DNA from: Ceraceosorus guamensis
Lineage: Eukaryota > Basidiomycota > Exobasidiomycetes > Ceraceosorales > Ceraceosoraceae
DNA length: 29,615 bases
Direction: 5' to 3'
Assembly: GCF_003144195.1 (NCBI RefSeq)
Contig: NW_020290142.1
Location: 1-29,615 of the forward strand
Shown piece by piece: positions 8,674 to 18,002 of this stretch. How positions within the stretch are numbered: the stretch's first letter is position 1; every line of letters begins with the position of its first letter. The translations under genes were made by a program, and so were the position numbers. The notes beneath the pieces were generated by a model. It did not search any database. It saw only the letters and a list, made by a program, of their open reading frames with translations, and was not told the DNA's origin.

Positions 8674-10011
8674 CTATGGAGATGCGCTCCGCAGAGGTTC
8701 TTCGGTCGCCGCTGCTGCCTTCGCCGCCGCTCGCTTTGCGCGTTTCCTCTTTCTCGAAATCATGTCGTTGAAATGCTGCCTCGATTTTGGATGGCTCACG
8801 CCGTGCTGGGCCGCCATCTCGGCAATGCGAGCATCGACGTCGGTGGTCTCCCTGTTGTTCCGCATCGCCTCGTCCCGTTCTCTGAAAAGAGCAGTGGCGC
8901 CTGAGCGCAGTTGATTGACCCTGTTGAACGTCCTGATCGGTCGCGCAAGCCATTCTGCGTACGTATCAGGCGCTTTTGCGAGACCGGCCGTGCGAGCACG
9001 TGCATCGATGGCCGCCTGAAAAGTGTCGGTGCGCGTGCCGATCGCCTTTGCCCAATCTTTCAGCTTGTAGATCTGTCGAATGTCGTTTGGCAGGTGCGGC
9101 ACAAACTCTTCCGCTGTTCCCTTCCAGCGTTTTGCGGAAAGTAGGATCTGCATCTGCGCTTTTGACGGCCTCAGGCGTCGGGCATCGGAGTTTGTCCTCT
9201 GCGCACCGTCGATGCTCCGACTCGTCCCATCAACGTGATCACTTGTCTTGGACGTGCTCCTCGTGCCCCGTGTCCCCTCTCCCGGTGATGCATCGACGTT
9301 TCCTGCTTGCTTTTGGGTGCCTTTCATATTTGGCAGAGTGCTTGAATCGGAAGCGACCGAATGCAGCAAAGGCGACGCCGCTTGCTGCTCATTGCTCCTA
9401 GCATCCGGCTGCACTGCTGTCGGAGACCCACCAACGGACGCGCTGGAGCTCGGATGCAGCGGAGTGCGTGGCGGCGTACCATCAGGCGTGCGCAGCAAAG
9501 AGTTGATCCAGTCATCATCCACTGCATGCTGTTGGTGCAGATGCGTGCCATGAGCTGGCGACGGCGTTCGCAGGAGATCATGCATCTCATCCAAGTCTAT
9601 ATTGTGCCACCAAGCCTCTTCATCGGTGTCAGGCTGTGGGTGGTGCGGTGCAAGTGAAGTGTCAGAGACGTGAGCCTCGTGACTTGCAGGTGTCGAGGCG
9701 CGCAGAGGCGAAAGCGTCAAGTGCTCGGATGAACCGACGGAAGTCGAGACATGGGTGGGTGCGGGACCGTGAACCCACAGACGCGCACTGGCGGCATTCG
9801 TGTCTGGTGGCAAGTTATTGGCTTTGATATTTGGTAGCTGCGAGATGTGCGCATGGGTTTGCCGCGCATCTCTCAAGACGTCAGAGGTAGTAGAGCGGAG
9901 CGATGATGGAGGTAGCGCAGGGGCACGTGCAGTCAGTTGCCAAGCCGTCGCCCATCTCTCTTGTCCATCCCCAGCGGCTACCAGCACCACTATGAATGCG
10001 GAAACTTGCAT
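8674..10011 (-). CDS. Secreted protein with repeated helical module and nuclear-signal-like tail (candidate effector, paralogue 2)
   Basis: This is an intact 445-residue single-exon frame from an ATG at 10011. The N-terminus MQVSAFIVVLVAAG, followed by ATAWQLTARA, aligns with the start of the 2567-4579 protein (shared AFI and a final RA), so both probably carry a signal peptide. Shared motifs continue through the disordered middle: SQLP near residue 57; ID/LD-L-D-x-(L/M)-H near 139; and an N-SLLR-(T/S)-P element near 170 that matches FVDSLLRSPS in the paralogue. Two modules occupy about 311-358 (FQAAIDARARTAGL, TYAEWLARP) and 372-425 (DVDARIAEMAAQHGV). The protein ends with RKRKRAKRAAAKAAAA (420-435), a strong nuclear-localisation-like stretch. 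No known family was recognised. It has the same orientation as its paralogue and lies about 4.1 kb from it. Confidence 0.8.
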   Translation of the reverse strand: MQVSAFIVVLVAAGDGQERWATAWQLTARAPALPPSSLRSTTSDVLRDARQTHAHISQLPNIKANNLPPDTNAASARLWVHGPAPTHVSTSVGSSEHLTLSPLRASTPASHEAHVSDTSLAPHHPQPDTDEEAWWHNIDLDEMHDLLRTPSPAHGTHLHQQHAVDDDWINSLLRTPDGTPPRTPLHPSSSASVGGSPTAVQPDARSNEQQAASPLLHSVASDSSTLPNMKGTQKQAGNVDASPGEGTRGTRSTSKTSDHVDGTSRSIDGAQRTNSDARRLRPSKAQMQILLSAKRWKGTAEEFVPHLPNDIRQIYKLKDWAKAIGTRTDTFQAAIDARARTAGLAKAPDTYAEWLARPIRTFNRVNQLRSGATALFRERDEAMRNNRETTDVDARIAEMAAQHGVSHPKSRQHFNDMISRKRKRAKRAAAKAAAATEEPLRSASP

Positions 10012-10521
10012 GACCAGATGAATGGGAAGCTGCTCTAAATGTTGACCCTCTCGCTGCTATCGTCAATGTGAATTTGACTGTTGAGTCGCAGAGCACGTCA
10101 GACATTCCTGCTTGCGATGCAGGCGATGCAAATCGTTGTCGGGCGAGCTTCGACGATTTGAGGTTTGAGCATACAGCTAGCACTCTCTCGATGACCATTT
10201 TTACCTGTTGGAGAGGCGCGAGTGGAGGCCTTGCTACGCCAAGAGTGGCGCATTCCACAGTAGCACGCCACCGCGACGATAATTTGAGTGGTGAACAAAC
10301 TCCCTGTAGTTTTGCGCTCCTGCGCCCTCGGCGTGTGGTGGCCCTTGCAGATCCTTGTGCTGAATTCCCTTCTGTATTCAAGCAGGCGTTCCCAGCTCGC
10401 GAGGCCTTCAAGACTGAGATGTTGCATTTCCGATTGGCTCTACTCCCATTAAGCGACGCAACTTCGCTTCTGTAGGCCAAGAAATTGCCGCCGGAGATGT
10501 CCCATCACGAAAGAGTCTCGA

Positions 10522-10806
10522 TTGCACCAGCCACCAGGAGTCGCACGATATCCAAAGGATCCTATCTTCCGTTCCTACTGGCCAGATCCCTTTAGACTTT
10601 GGACCGTTTCGGATTTGATGGCAGAAAGAACGGACTCAGTCGGCGCTTCGATCGGTGGCAATCGCACGCGCCTTGACCTGCAAAATACTGGCAAGCTTCT
10701 CGAGGAGTTATTGACGTCGTATTTGCCACTCGGCGTTGGCGCCGCTGCAGCTCGAGACCACCTTATCAGAGCAAAGCGCGACAGAGACGCCTCGTTCTAC
10801 CGCTGA
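10522..10806 (+). CDS. Open frame fragment of unknown origin
   Basis: This frame has about 94 codons and begins at a TTG, so no proper start is visible. It ends in DHLIRAKRDRDASFYR before the stop. The composition is mixed and protein-like (ARYPKDPIFRSYWPDPFRLW, LLEELLTSYLPLGVG), so it may be a terminal exon or the remnant of a lost gene. No upstream exon with a good donor could be fixed. It may equally be chance. Confidence 0.2.
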   Translation: MHQPPGVARYPKDPIFRSYWPDPFRLWTVSDLMAERTDSVGASIGGNRTRLDLQNTGKLLEELLTSYLPLGVGAAAARDHLIRAKRDRDASFYR

Positions 10807-10934
10807 TATGAAGAGCGTATAGCCTGTGCCGTTCCCCCTTTCACTCCACCTTCATCTTTCTGTCACTGAGTCTTTTGCTTGCGGACCAAGCGTGCTCGTA
10901 GTACCTGACCAAACGTGCTCATACTAAGCGCTCT

Positions 10935-11010
10935 TCGGGTTGAAACACAGACCTCATCCCTTGCACAGATGCTCGGGTTGAAACACAGACCTCATCCCTT
11001 GCACAGGTGC
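10935..11010. repeat. 38-base tandem duplication upstream of the 11038 gene
   Basis: Two copies of a 38-base unit beginning TCGGGTTGAAACACAGACCT (10935-10972 and 10973-11010) differ at only one or two positions. They end 28 bases before the ATG at 11038, so they fall in the 5' untranslated region or core promoter. Confidence 0.85.
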
Positions 11011-11037
11011 TCACTTGTCCCAAAGTCCAAAACTACA

Positions 11038-11763
11038 ATGCACCAGCTCGCAATAAAGTTAGCGATTGCCTTGGCTCTGCTGGATATCGCGGGAGCTTTT
11101 AAATCCGCAGCAAGCCCTCAATATGGCGCGGTCAGCGCGTTGAAGCGTGGTCTGGGCGACAAAGCGCTTTCCGACGCGTCTCACGCCATTGATGACGTCA
11201 AAATGAAGCCAGCAGAGCAGATTCTGCCTCCCAACGTACCTTCGTCCCACCGGCTACGCGTGGACTATTCCAAGCTAGAAGGAGACGATCTGAAGATGTC
11301 CCACTCGCAGCTGGTAGCGCTTGAAAGCGGAGTGAGACGCCACGCAATGCACTTACACCCAGATATGAAGACTTTCGTGCTTGAGACGGGTCCACGAAAG
11401 GCGGATCGAGACATGAGGTTGGCGCGTCCATTCAGGTCGCGTCACGAGCAGTACATCAGTGGGCAAGCGTACGACGCTGACGGAAATATCATCCCTTTCA
11501 TGGAGGCGGGGGGAATCGCCACGAGGACCCATCGTATCGGCTTCAGTGGATATCTGGGACGATCCTCCTCGCGCACGCCATATACGCGTCCCCCGTCCTC
11601 GCTAGGCCGAGGAGCTTCGTCTTCAATTGTTGGGCACGACAGCCCAGCTCCAGCTCAGGACCCATCTGCTGATACGACCCTAGGAATCGAGAAGCTTCGC
11701 CTTCAGCGACGATCGCGCGGAGAAGATCAGGCGCGCCGAGGTCAGCAAGCTCATCGTTCCTAA
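11038..11763 (+). CDS. Predicted secreted protein of unknown function
   Basis: The ATG at 11038 is preferred over the frame's earlier start at 10915 because it begins a clean signal peptide (MHQLAIKLAIALALLDIAGA, cleavage near residue 20). The earlier codon would place this hydrophobic segment internally and would read through the tandem duplication. The mature protein of about 220 residues is hydrophilic. It contains DYSKLEGDDLKMSHSQLVAL, an aromatic/Gly segment (YISGQAYDADGNIIPF) and a Ser/Pro/Arg-rich C-terminus ending in basic residues. It has one cysteine at most, so it is not a disulphide-rich effector type. No family was recognised. Its position beside two other secreted-protein genes suggests a role outside the cell, which is inference. 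Confidence 0.6.
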   Translation: MHQLAIKLAIALALLDIAGAFKSAASPQYGAVSALKRGLGDKALSDASHAIDDVKMKPAEQILPPNVPSSHRLRVDYSKLEGDDLKMSHSQLVALESGVRRHAMHLHPDMKTFVLETGPRKADRDMRLARPFRSRHEQYISGQAYDADGNIIPFMEAGGIATRTHRIGFSGYLGRSSSRTPYTRPPSSLGRGASSSIVGHDSPAPAQDPSADTTLGIEKLRLQRRSRGEDQARRGQQAHRS

Positions 11764-13928
11764 CTTCCACGGACCCCTTCAAAATATTCGCTGCGCAACC
11801 GCTGCGCAAGCGTCGAATGCGTCACGTATTCAATAATTATGGCGGGTCGATCATTCCGGCATTGCTCCCTTCGCCTACCGGGTTCGTGGGAAGGGACCAG
11901 CGCTTGGTAGGCGCGGAAAATACGTTGCTCTGCTTGGTCGGAGCAAGCGATCACAAAACAATGGCTGACCATAGACCGCACGTCGTTCTGCGTGCACCAG
12001 ACGATAGTCGTATGTTTGGGCTGAGACTTCCGTCCACGAAATGTAAAGCCCAGTGACGCGGAGCTTCCATACGAGGCGACTAGCGTCCCTTGTCAACCTA
12101 TGATGCAACTTTGGCACTACTCGACTGAAAGGGCCGTCGTCTGCCTCTGGCGCTTTTCCAACTTGTAACTTGCGAAAGTCGGGCGAACGGAACTAGAGAG
12201 TGCTACCTCGCGATGACTCCTTGGGTGATTCGGTACATGTAAGCAATATTGACAGCCTCCTTCGATTTGCAAGCGGGACGCGATCAAAGAGCTGGCGTCA
12301 CTGCTCCTTCGGAACGTTGACTCGCGTGAGAGTCATCTCTAAAGGGTCGCGGGTGGCTCGGCGCCACGGATGACGGCTTGAGGGTAGCTTGACAATTCTG
12401 GAGGCAGTTCTTGCTATGAACCGTCGCCGCTACGCTTTGTCCCTTAGATAGCCCTGCCATGATAAAGCAGGCCTTCTTTTATTTTGAATCACGCAGAAGA
12501 TGCGCTTAAAATTGTGCTCTCTGTCAGAGCTTGGGACTTGAAATGGCGCGATGTCCGCTAAGCATGCATGTCGACTCGTTCAAGATCTTGCTCCGACACC
12601 TTTCTAGCTGGTGACATAAAACCCATGGCAGCGCGAAAACGACTTGTGCGCCAGTCTGAAGCGGGACAAGGTTCAATTGATTGCGCAACGCCGAGCGCTC
12701 GTTGACGCTTACGGCAGTGTAAAGATGGTCATCCGACTGAAAACAATAAAATTCTATCTACGATATTTACAACTAGGAAGACAAGCTCGCAGTGCGGAAG
12801 CAGGGCTTTCACTCATCAACAGAGACATTGTGCACCCTGAGCTCGAAAATGGTGTTCAGCACACCAAAATCAGAGTACTCGTGAAAATGACGGTCATGTG
12901 CCTGACGGCCGATAAATAGCAGCCTTGAGGCTGACAGTCAAAATTACAACATCGGGTAATGTGCGATGGATTTTTGCTGATGACAAAAGTGTTAGCCTTC
13001 CACTTTCGAGCAAGGGGGATCTCGTCATTTTTGCGCATGGCACATGCTCCTAGTGGATTATCCCCGCTTTCGGCGTCGCTTGATTGAGTCACGCCTTCGA
13101 TACTGTTTGCTTTGCGTGTGGTTTTGTCTCCATCTAATGATCGAACGATGACAACACAAATAAGAGGTACATCCGTGGCATGAACACAAAACCTTACTTG
13201 GCGCAGAGGCAATCCTCTGACTTCCAGATTAAGTTGGCCACTATTGTGCTAGATAAGGACAGACGCAGAAGTTGTTTAATTGAAACGGGCTTCGACGCGT
13301 CAGAAAGAGTGGTCAACTAGAGTATCAAAACAGCGGCATAAATTGTCAAGACAGCTGCAACTTTTGCAAGCTTGAATTTGAAGAATGAAAAAAAGATGCC
13401 GAGCGAACACGCCACGCTCTTCAATGCAGCTTTTGACTGCTCGCTGCTGGTTGTAAATTTGGTCGATTCTAAAACAGCAACGAAAAACAAATGAGAGAAG
13501 CGCCAGAGCTCGGCGAGAAAGAAAAAGTAGGCACAATGGGCGCAGAGATGTCCGAGAGTGGTTTGCGTGACTTGCATGGCGGGCAGAGATAGAACGCTCC
13601 CTAGACGGTCTCTTGCGAGCTTTTCGGCCCTAGAGAGGGGGATGATGATATTTGGGGGGAAGGGGGTTTGGGAAGTGCTTGCTGAGTGCGGTGCCTGCGT
13701 CTGCATATCCCACGAACTTTTCCAGAATGGTCAAATGACCGACTTGTTTTGCCTGCCCTCTGGATGCGAGCATGTAGCGCAGCGCTTGGTGCAAAATTTT
13801 GGGCAAGAAGCGTGCGCCAAGTCTTACCATGGTGCATTTTGCTCATTGTGGTCTCTTGGGTTCTGCTTGGGTGGGCTCTGAGTGCAGCATCCCCTCAGCA
13901 AAGCAAGGCTCTCGGTTACTGGCCAACC
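11764..13928. other. Gene-poor stretch, mostly without recognisable content
   Basis: Open frames such as 12644-12919 (plus) have no supporting motif, and several of those present start at non-ATG codons. The base composition is closer to 50% GC than in the right part of the window. A minus-strand ATG frame at 13317-13706 is listed separately with low confidence. No transposase, reverse transcriptase or terminal repeats could be identified. Confidence 0.5.
13317..13706 (-). CDS. Small hydrophobic ORF, doubtful
   Basis: This frame of 129 codons starts at a true ATG at 13706. It contains hydrophobic segments (AHCAYFFFLAELWRF, HLFFVAVL, LGIFFSFF, VLTIYAAVLIL) that could span membranes. An alternative model uses a TTTTAG acceptor near 13471 and shifts to the frame reading IDQIYNQQRAVKSC. 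No family was recognised, and A+T-rich sequence tends to give hydrophobic chance frames. If real, it is divergent from the plus-strand gene that starts near 13929. Confidence 0.2.
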   Translation of the reverse strand: MQTQAPHSASTSQTPFPPNIIIPLSRAEKLARDRLGSVLSLPAMQVTQTTLGHLCAHCAYFFFLAELWRFSHLFFVAVLESTKFTTSSEQSKAALKSVACSLGIFFSFFKFKLAKVAAVLTIYAAVLIL

Positions 13929-14705
13929 ATGGACCTCTTCCAACCCGCCGCGCCAGAAGCGCGCACACCTGCACTCAAGCTGTCGGCATGGTTGAACGCA
14001 TTCACAATCACCTACGTTGAGCACTTCATCGCCACCAAGCGGTATGCGGCTGAGCGCTGCCTCAGACAAGCCTATGAGGACAGGGTGACGCATTTGCAGC
14101 AGCGCACTAACCGGCCTGGCCTGGCCCAGCGTTTTGATGCAGCCATGGCTGGCTGTTTTCAAGTGTTTGTGGGGCATGTCACTTGTGGCTCTCTTGCAGG
14201 AAGGCACCCCAACAGTGCATACTTTTGGTGGGTCAATCTGGGTCGCGCTGCTCGCATACACCTCTACAAATCCGACATTGATCTGGAGGCAGCACCAGGA
14301 GGCTGCTTTTTATTTTGGTCTGGAGAGCCGTGGAGTAAGTGTCAGCACTGGGATGCGGAAGAGGACGACAATGGACCGGTAATGTCTGTTGTAGGCTACA
14401 TGCGGGTGGGAGGCTTGGGCAAGGCCGGCGGGCTGACGGACATGCACAAGCAGTGCTTTGTCGAGATGGAGAGTTGTGCGAGGAGGATCATGGATGCGGG
14501 TAAAAGGGCTTTTGGAAAGGCACCGGCGTTTATGCGGGATGTGAACAAGACGAAAAAGGCTAGGCAGGCGGAGCAGCGGGAGCAGGACGAGGAGGAGGCC
14601 AAGGAGGCGGGGGCGGGGGCGGGGGCGGAGGCAGCAGGAGAAGGCTCGATGAGGAAAAGGATGAAAAAGCGGGTAAGCTTCTCGGGTAACTCATTGCGTG
14701 CTTGA
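13929..14705 (+). CDS. Hypothetical protein with charged basic C-terminus
   Basis: The frame is open from a GTG at 13686. The ATG at 13929 lies in a strong start context (ACCATGG) and gives 258 residues. The earlier ATG at 13764 would add a hydrophobic signal-anchor-like segment (LPWCILLIVVSWVLLGWAL). The central part is rich in Trp, Tyr and Cys (NSAYFWWVNLGRAARIHLY, CFLFWSGEPWSKCQHWDAEE), which looks like a folded domain that I do not recognise. The C-terminus is acidic then Ala/Gly-rich, ending in RKRMKKR. A GTAAGC at 14673 with a GTGCAG acceptor ending at 14750 would instead end the protein as KKRSEQK at 14765. Confidence 0.4.
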   Translation: MDLFQPAAPEARTPALKLSAWLNAFTITYVEHFIATKRYAAERCLRQAYEDRVTHLQQRTNRPGLAQRFDAAMAGCFQVFVGHVTCGSLAGRHPNSAYFWWVNLGRAARIHLYKSDIDLEAAPGGCFLFWSGEPWSKCQHWDAEEDDNGPVMSVVGYMRVGGLGKAGGLTDMHKQCFVEMESCARRIMDAGKRAFGKAPAFMRDVNKTKKARQAEQREQDEEEAKEAGAGAGAEAAGEGSMRKRMKKRVSFSGNSLRA

Positions 14706-17700
14706 AGGAATGGCATGAATTTGAGTGGGCGTGTTGCGCTTGTCGTGCAGAGTGAGCAAAAGTGAGCCAGAGTGAGGCGCGCGCGCGCACCCGTGAATTC
14801 TTGCACGCACACACGCGCGGGGGCGCATGCACACCTCTTGCACACACACCACCACCACCACCAAAATGCCACCCAAACATTCCTGCCAATTGCATAGAGG
14901 GTCTTGTGGAAGAGGAGCCCCTTTCCGTCCCATTCCTGACGTGCCCTTGGCCCAAGCTTCCACGCAAGAGGTCACATCTCCCGCCTCGAGCGCGCCCGCT
15001 GGTGCCGGCCCCAGCACCCAGAACATCACCTCCCCAATTGACTTTCCTGCTTGCGGTCGTCCTGCTCTGCGCGGCAGCATTGCCGCATTGTCATCATTGT
15101 CGCCCCCGCCGCCACTGCCACCACCACCAGTAGCGTCGTCATCGTCGCTGCCCCTGCCGCCACCGCTCGACACACCCCTCAACACGCGCATGGCCTCCTC
15201 TGACGATCATGTCAATGAGGATGGCATGCGCGTGTGCTCATTGTCAGAACATGGCGGACCGCAGGAAGCAACGTCGGAAGGATGGGCACCAAGGGTGAGG
15301 GCGCAAGAGCGAGAGAGATGGGAGCGGGGTGTGTCTTCATCTACATGCATCTTGACGTACTCACTGCCTGCTTGGCAGCCTCCGCGGTCGATGGGGAGGA
15401 GCGAGGAGCCCACATGCATTACGGGTCTCACAATGCTCGGGCAAAGCTTTGTTACTTTTTAGTGGCTGTTGTAGCTGTCGTGCGCGATGCTGCTCAGACT
15501 GCTGCTGTTCTCATTGCTGCTCCCATTGTGGCTCCTGCTGCGCCTTACAGTGCCCTTGTGTTTGCTGCTATTCTTGTCTCTCTCCCTGGGCCCATCACTC
15601 CATTCTCCTGCTAGACGTGGAAGCGGTCAATGAGGAAGGCCAGATGACTGTAGACTCCTGCTGTTTACGCTCGGCGTTCCTTGCTTCCTCCTTCCGTGCT
15701 GCTCACTCAGCCCTCTTTGCTTCCTATGCTTGCGCGCGGCCTCTCCAGCCTCTTTGTCCCGCCGCAAACTGTCCGAACACTTTTGTTGCCTTGCCTTCAG
15801 CAGTACCAGAGGATTGTCTGGGAGTGAGGAGAAGCTTGACAATAAATGCATTGGAGAGCTTTGAGCAATGGAACAGCGCATGTGTAAACGGAAGACGCGT
15901 GTGATGGCCAGCGTGGTGCCAACATTGTTGTGACCAGAAGACCACCTGCGCTTCAAGCGTGTAGTCGCGTTCAGCATTCACGTGAATGGGGACTTCTATG
16001 ATGTTTCAGGCGTTTTTACTGGGGTCTTGTTGCGTGCAGCTGTTGCTGGCGAGCGCGTCTTGGAAGAAACGTATTTGCCTCCCACACAAGATCAGCAGCG
16101 GCGCTTGACATGTCCTAAATATTGTCATTGTTGACAATGCGGATGGCAGTGTTGTGCTGTCAGGACTTTGCCTGCGGATGTTAAAGGTGATGGAAGCACC
16201 CATCGCCTCCATGAGACGATTAGTTGCGCATGTTTTCCTGCGCAGAAATCAAGACAGCAGACCAGCATTGATGTTAGCCGAAAGCCTACAAGTGTCACGA
16301 GTGATCAGTCGTCGACAGTTAGTCGTCGGCAACAAATTTCTGAAGGTGATCAGAAAGCATTGGCACTGAACTCGCCGAGATGGATCACGAAAAAAAATTG
16401 CAGACGGTTTGCATGTCATTCAAGAGATGGACCCTCAGCTACTATGCTGGGCCCCGCCATTTGAAGGAAGGGAACAAAATGAAGAGCGTAATTGACGTTT
16501 TTTCAACTGGAAGAGAAGAAAGATTCTTCAGTCGAAGTTGTGAAGCTTCGACCCTTTCTTACCTGACACCGCCCTCGGAGCCACCTTATTCTTCTAATGC
16601 TGTGTGGCTTCGGCCAAGTGCTGATGGTCACCGTCGGTCTTCTCTTCTTTTTTCTTTGCTTGTTCACATTGTCGAGTGCTTTGCGCTTCTTTGCGTTGAG
16701 CATTCAACTTGAGTTTGTTTTGTCGATATTGGCTCTTTGTCCGCTTTTCTCTCTTATTCACGAACGTGCCGCTCGTGACCACAGAGTGGTCTGTTCTGAA
16801 ATTTGTGGTTTTCTTTTTGGAGTTTTTGCTCGGTTGTGTTACGATCCTTGATCTGCCAGTCTTGTTTCTGACGTCTTTCACTCTTGCGAGCAAAAATGCA
16901 CGCTGAGAAGTGCTCTCTCGGTGCAATGATCCCTCCGATGATGACACTTAGCAGCTCTCCTCACTTTGGACAAGCCAGCCGCATGCGATGTTCTGAAGAA
17001 ATGAGAGGCAAAGACAGCAATTTTTCGACATTGCCTCGCGCCGTCGAAAATTTCCCCGAGGACACTTTGCGCGTACCTTCACATCAGGAAAACATTTTCT
17101 TTCCCTACATGATGGCGACAATACAAGTTTTTTGAGGCCTTGAAACTAGAAGATGAGCGATCGCAATGGATCAAAAATGTACCTCAGCGCCATGAAAGAT
17201 AGATAGAAGATCTGTCAAAAATATAGTACTTGTTATGATAGGACGCCACCAAATAATACTGTCCAATTGAAACAGGACATACAAGCCGCACGTCAAATGG
17301 GGTGAAAAAATGATGTGTCAAAAGAAGCCGTCAAGAACAGCGAAGAATGTCTTATGTATCACGCGCTTAGTCACTAGCCAACAAAATGACTGATGCCAGC
17401 CGGCAAAGCGCCGAGCCCGCATGTCGTGTGCAATGCAGACCTGTCTCCGAGTCGCAGCAGAAAGAGCTGGTACAAAATGAGCCGCATAGCCGTACTGCAT
17501 GACGCGCTGCCCCGGAGAGTGCTTATTCGTCTCTTTCGTCTTCGAAAGGCATACTCGTTTCGTCAGCGATTCTTTTATTCGATAGAGCACAGCATCGGAG
17601 TGCTTTTGGACAAGATAGGCCCGACGCCGCGTGTAAGCAATTTCTAGCCACTTGATTTTGGTCTTGAAACTGCACCTCACAAGGATGTGCTAAGATGCGC

Positions 17701-18002
17701 CTTGAGCCGGAATGACACGAAGCAACGCTAGGAATCACCATTGGGCAGATGATAGCTCGCCTTCACACCTGAACGAGGTGGCAACAAATTGAGCGCGAGC
17801 GAGCAATGTGATGGTTTTGCCAAGTCCGCCTCAAACATGGATGTGTTGGTACACGGCGAAAGTATAAGATTGTACAAAGCATTGCGCGACGCGTCTTTCC
17901 ATACCCACGAGGCAAGAGCAGAGGCTTCAGCCGCGGGCCAGACGAGCTGCAAGCTCTTCAGGCTGCCCAGAAACCGTGGATGCAGAATACCCAAAGAGCA
18001 CA
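14706..18002. other. Gene-poor region with simple repeats
   Basis: The left part (14770-15180) has CACACA/CCACCA/CCGCCA runs that create Pro/Ser/Thr-rich chance frames. The interval 16250-17700 is richer in A+T and yields Lys- and Phe-rich frames with no family motif. Frames at 16594-16947, 17318-17680 and 17728-18003 (all minus) were inspected and not recognised. No tRNA or mobile element could be supported. Confidence 0.45.

Larger units (their letters stand above)
10012..11037. other. Spacer between divergent secreted-protein genes
   Basis: This stretch is the presumed promoter region for both the gene starting at 10011 (minus) and the one starting at 11038 (plus). An unstarted open frame at 10522-10806 lies within it and is listed separately. 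A tandem 38-base duplication sits directly before the plus-strand start. Confidence 0.5.

Noticed and set aside
12455-12485. CCTGC...GCAGG hairpin followed by T-rich sequence resembling a bacterial terminator
   Set aside because: The genome is eukaryotic with spliceosomal introns, so a rho-independent terminator is not expected. The stem is only about 6 bp.
14827-15462. Plus-strand Pro/Ser-rich frame of 211 codons
   Set aside because: It is made largely of translated CACACA, CCACCA and CCGCCA simple repeats and has no supported start context or domain.
16594-16947. Lys-rich minus-strand frame of 117 codons
   Set aside because: The Lys/Arg/Gln bias comes from an A+T-rich purine tract. There are no conserved motifs or usable splice partners.
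11764-18002. Search for transposons, retroelements or virus-like remnants in the gene-poor middle
   Set aside because: No transposase, reverse transcriptase, integrase or capsid motif and no paired terminal repeats could be recognised by eye.
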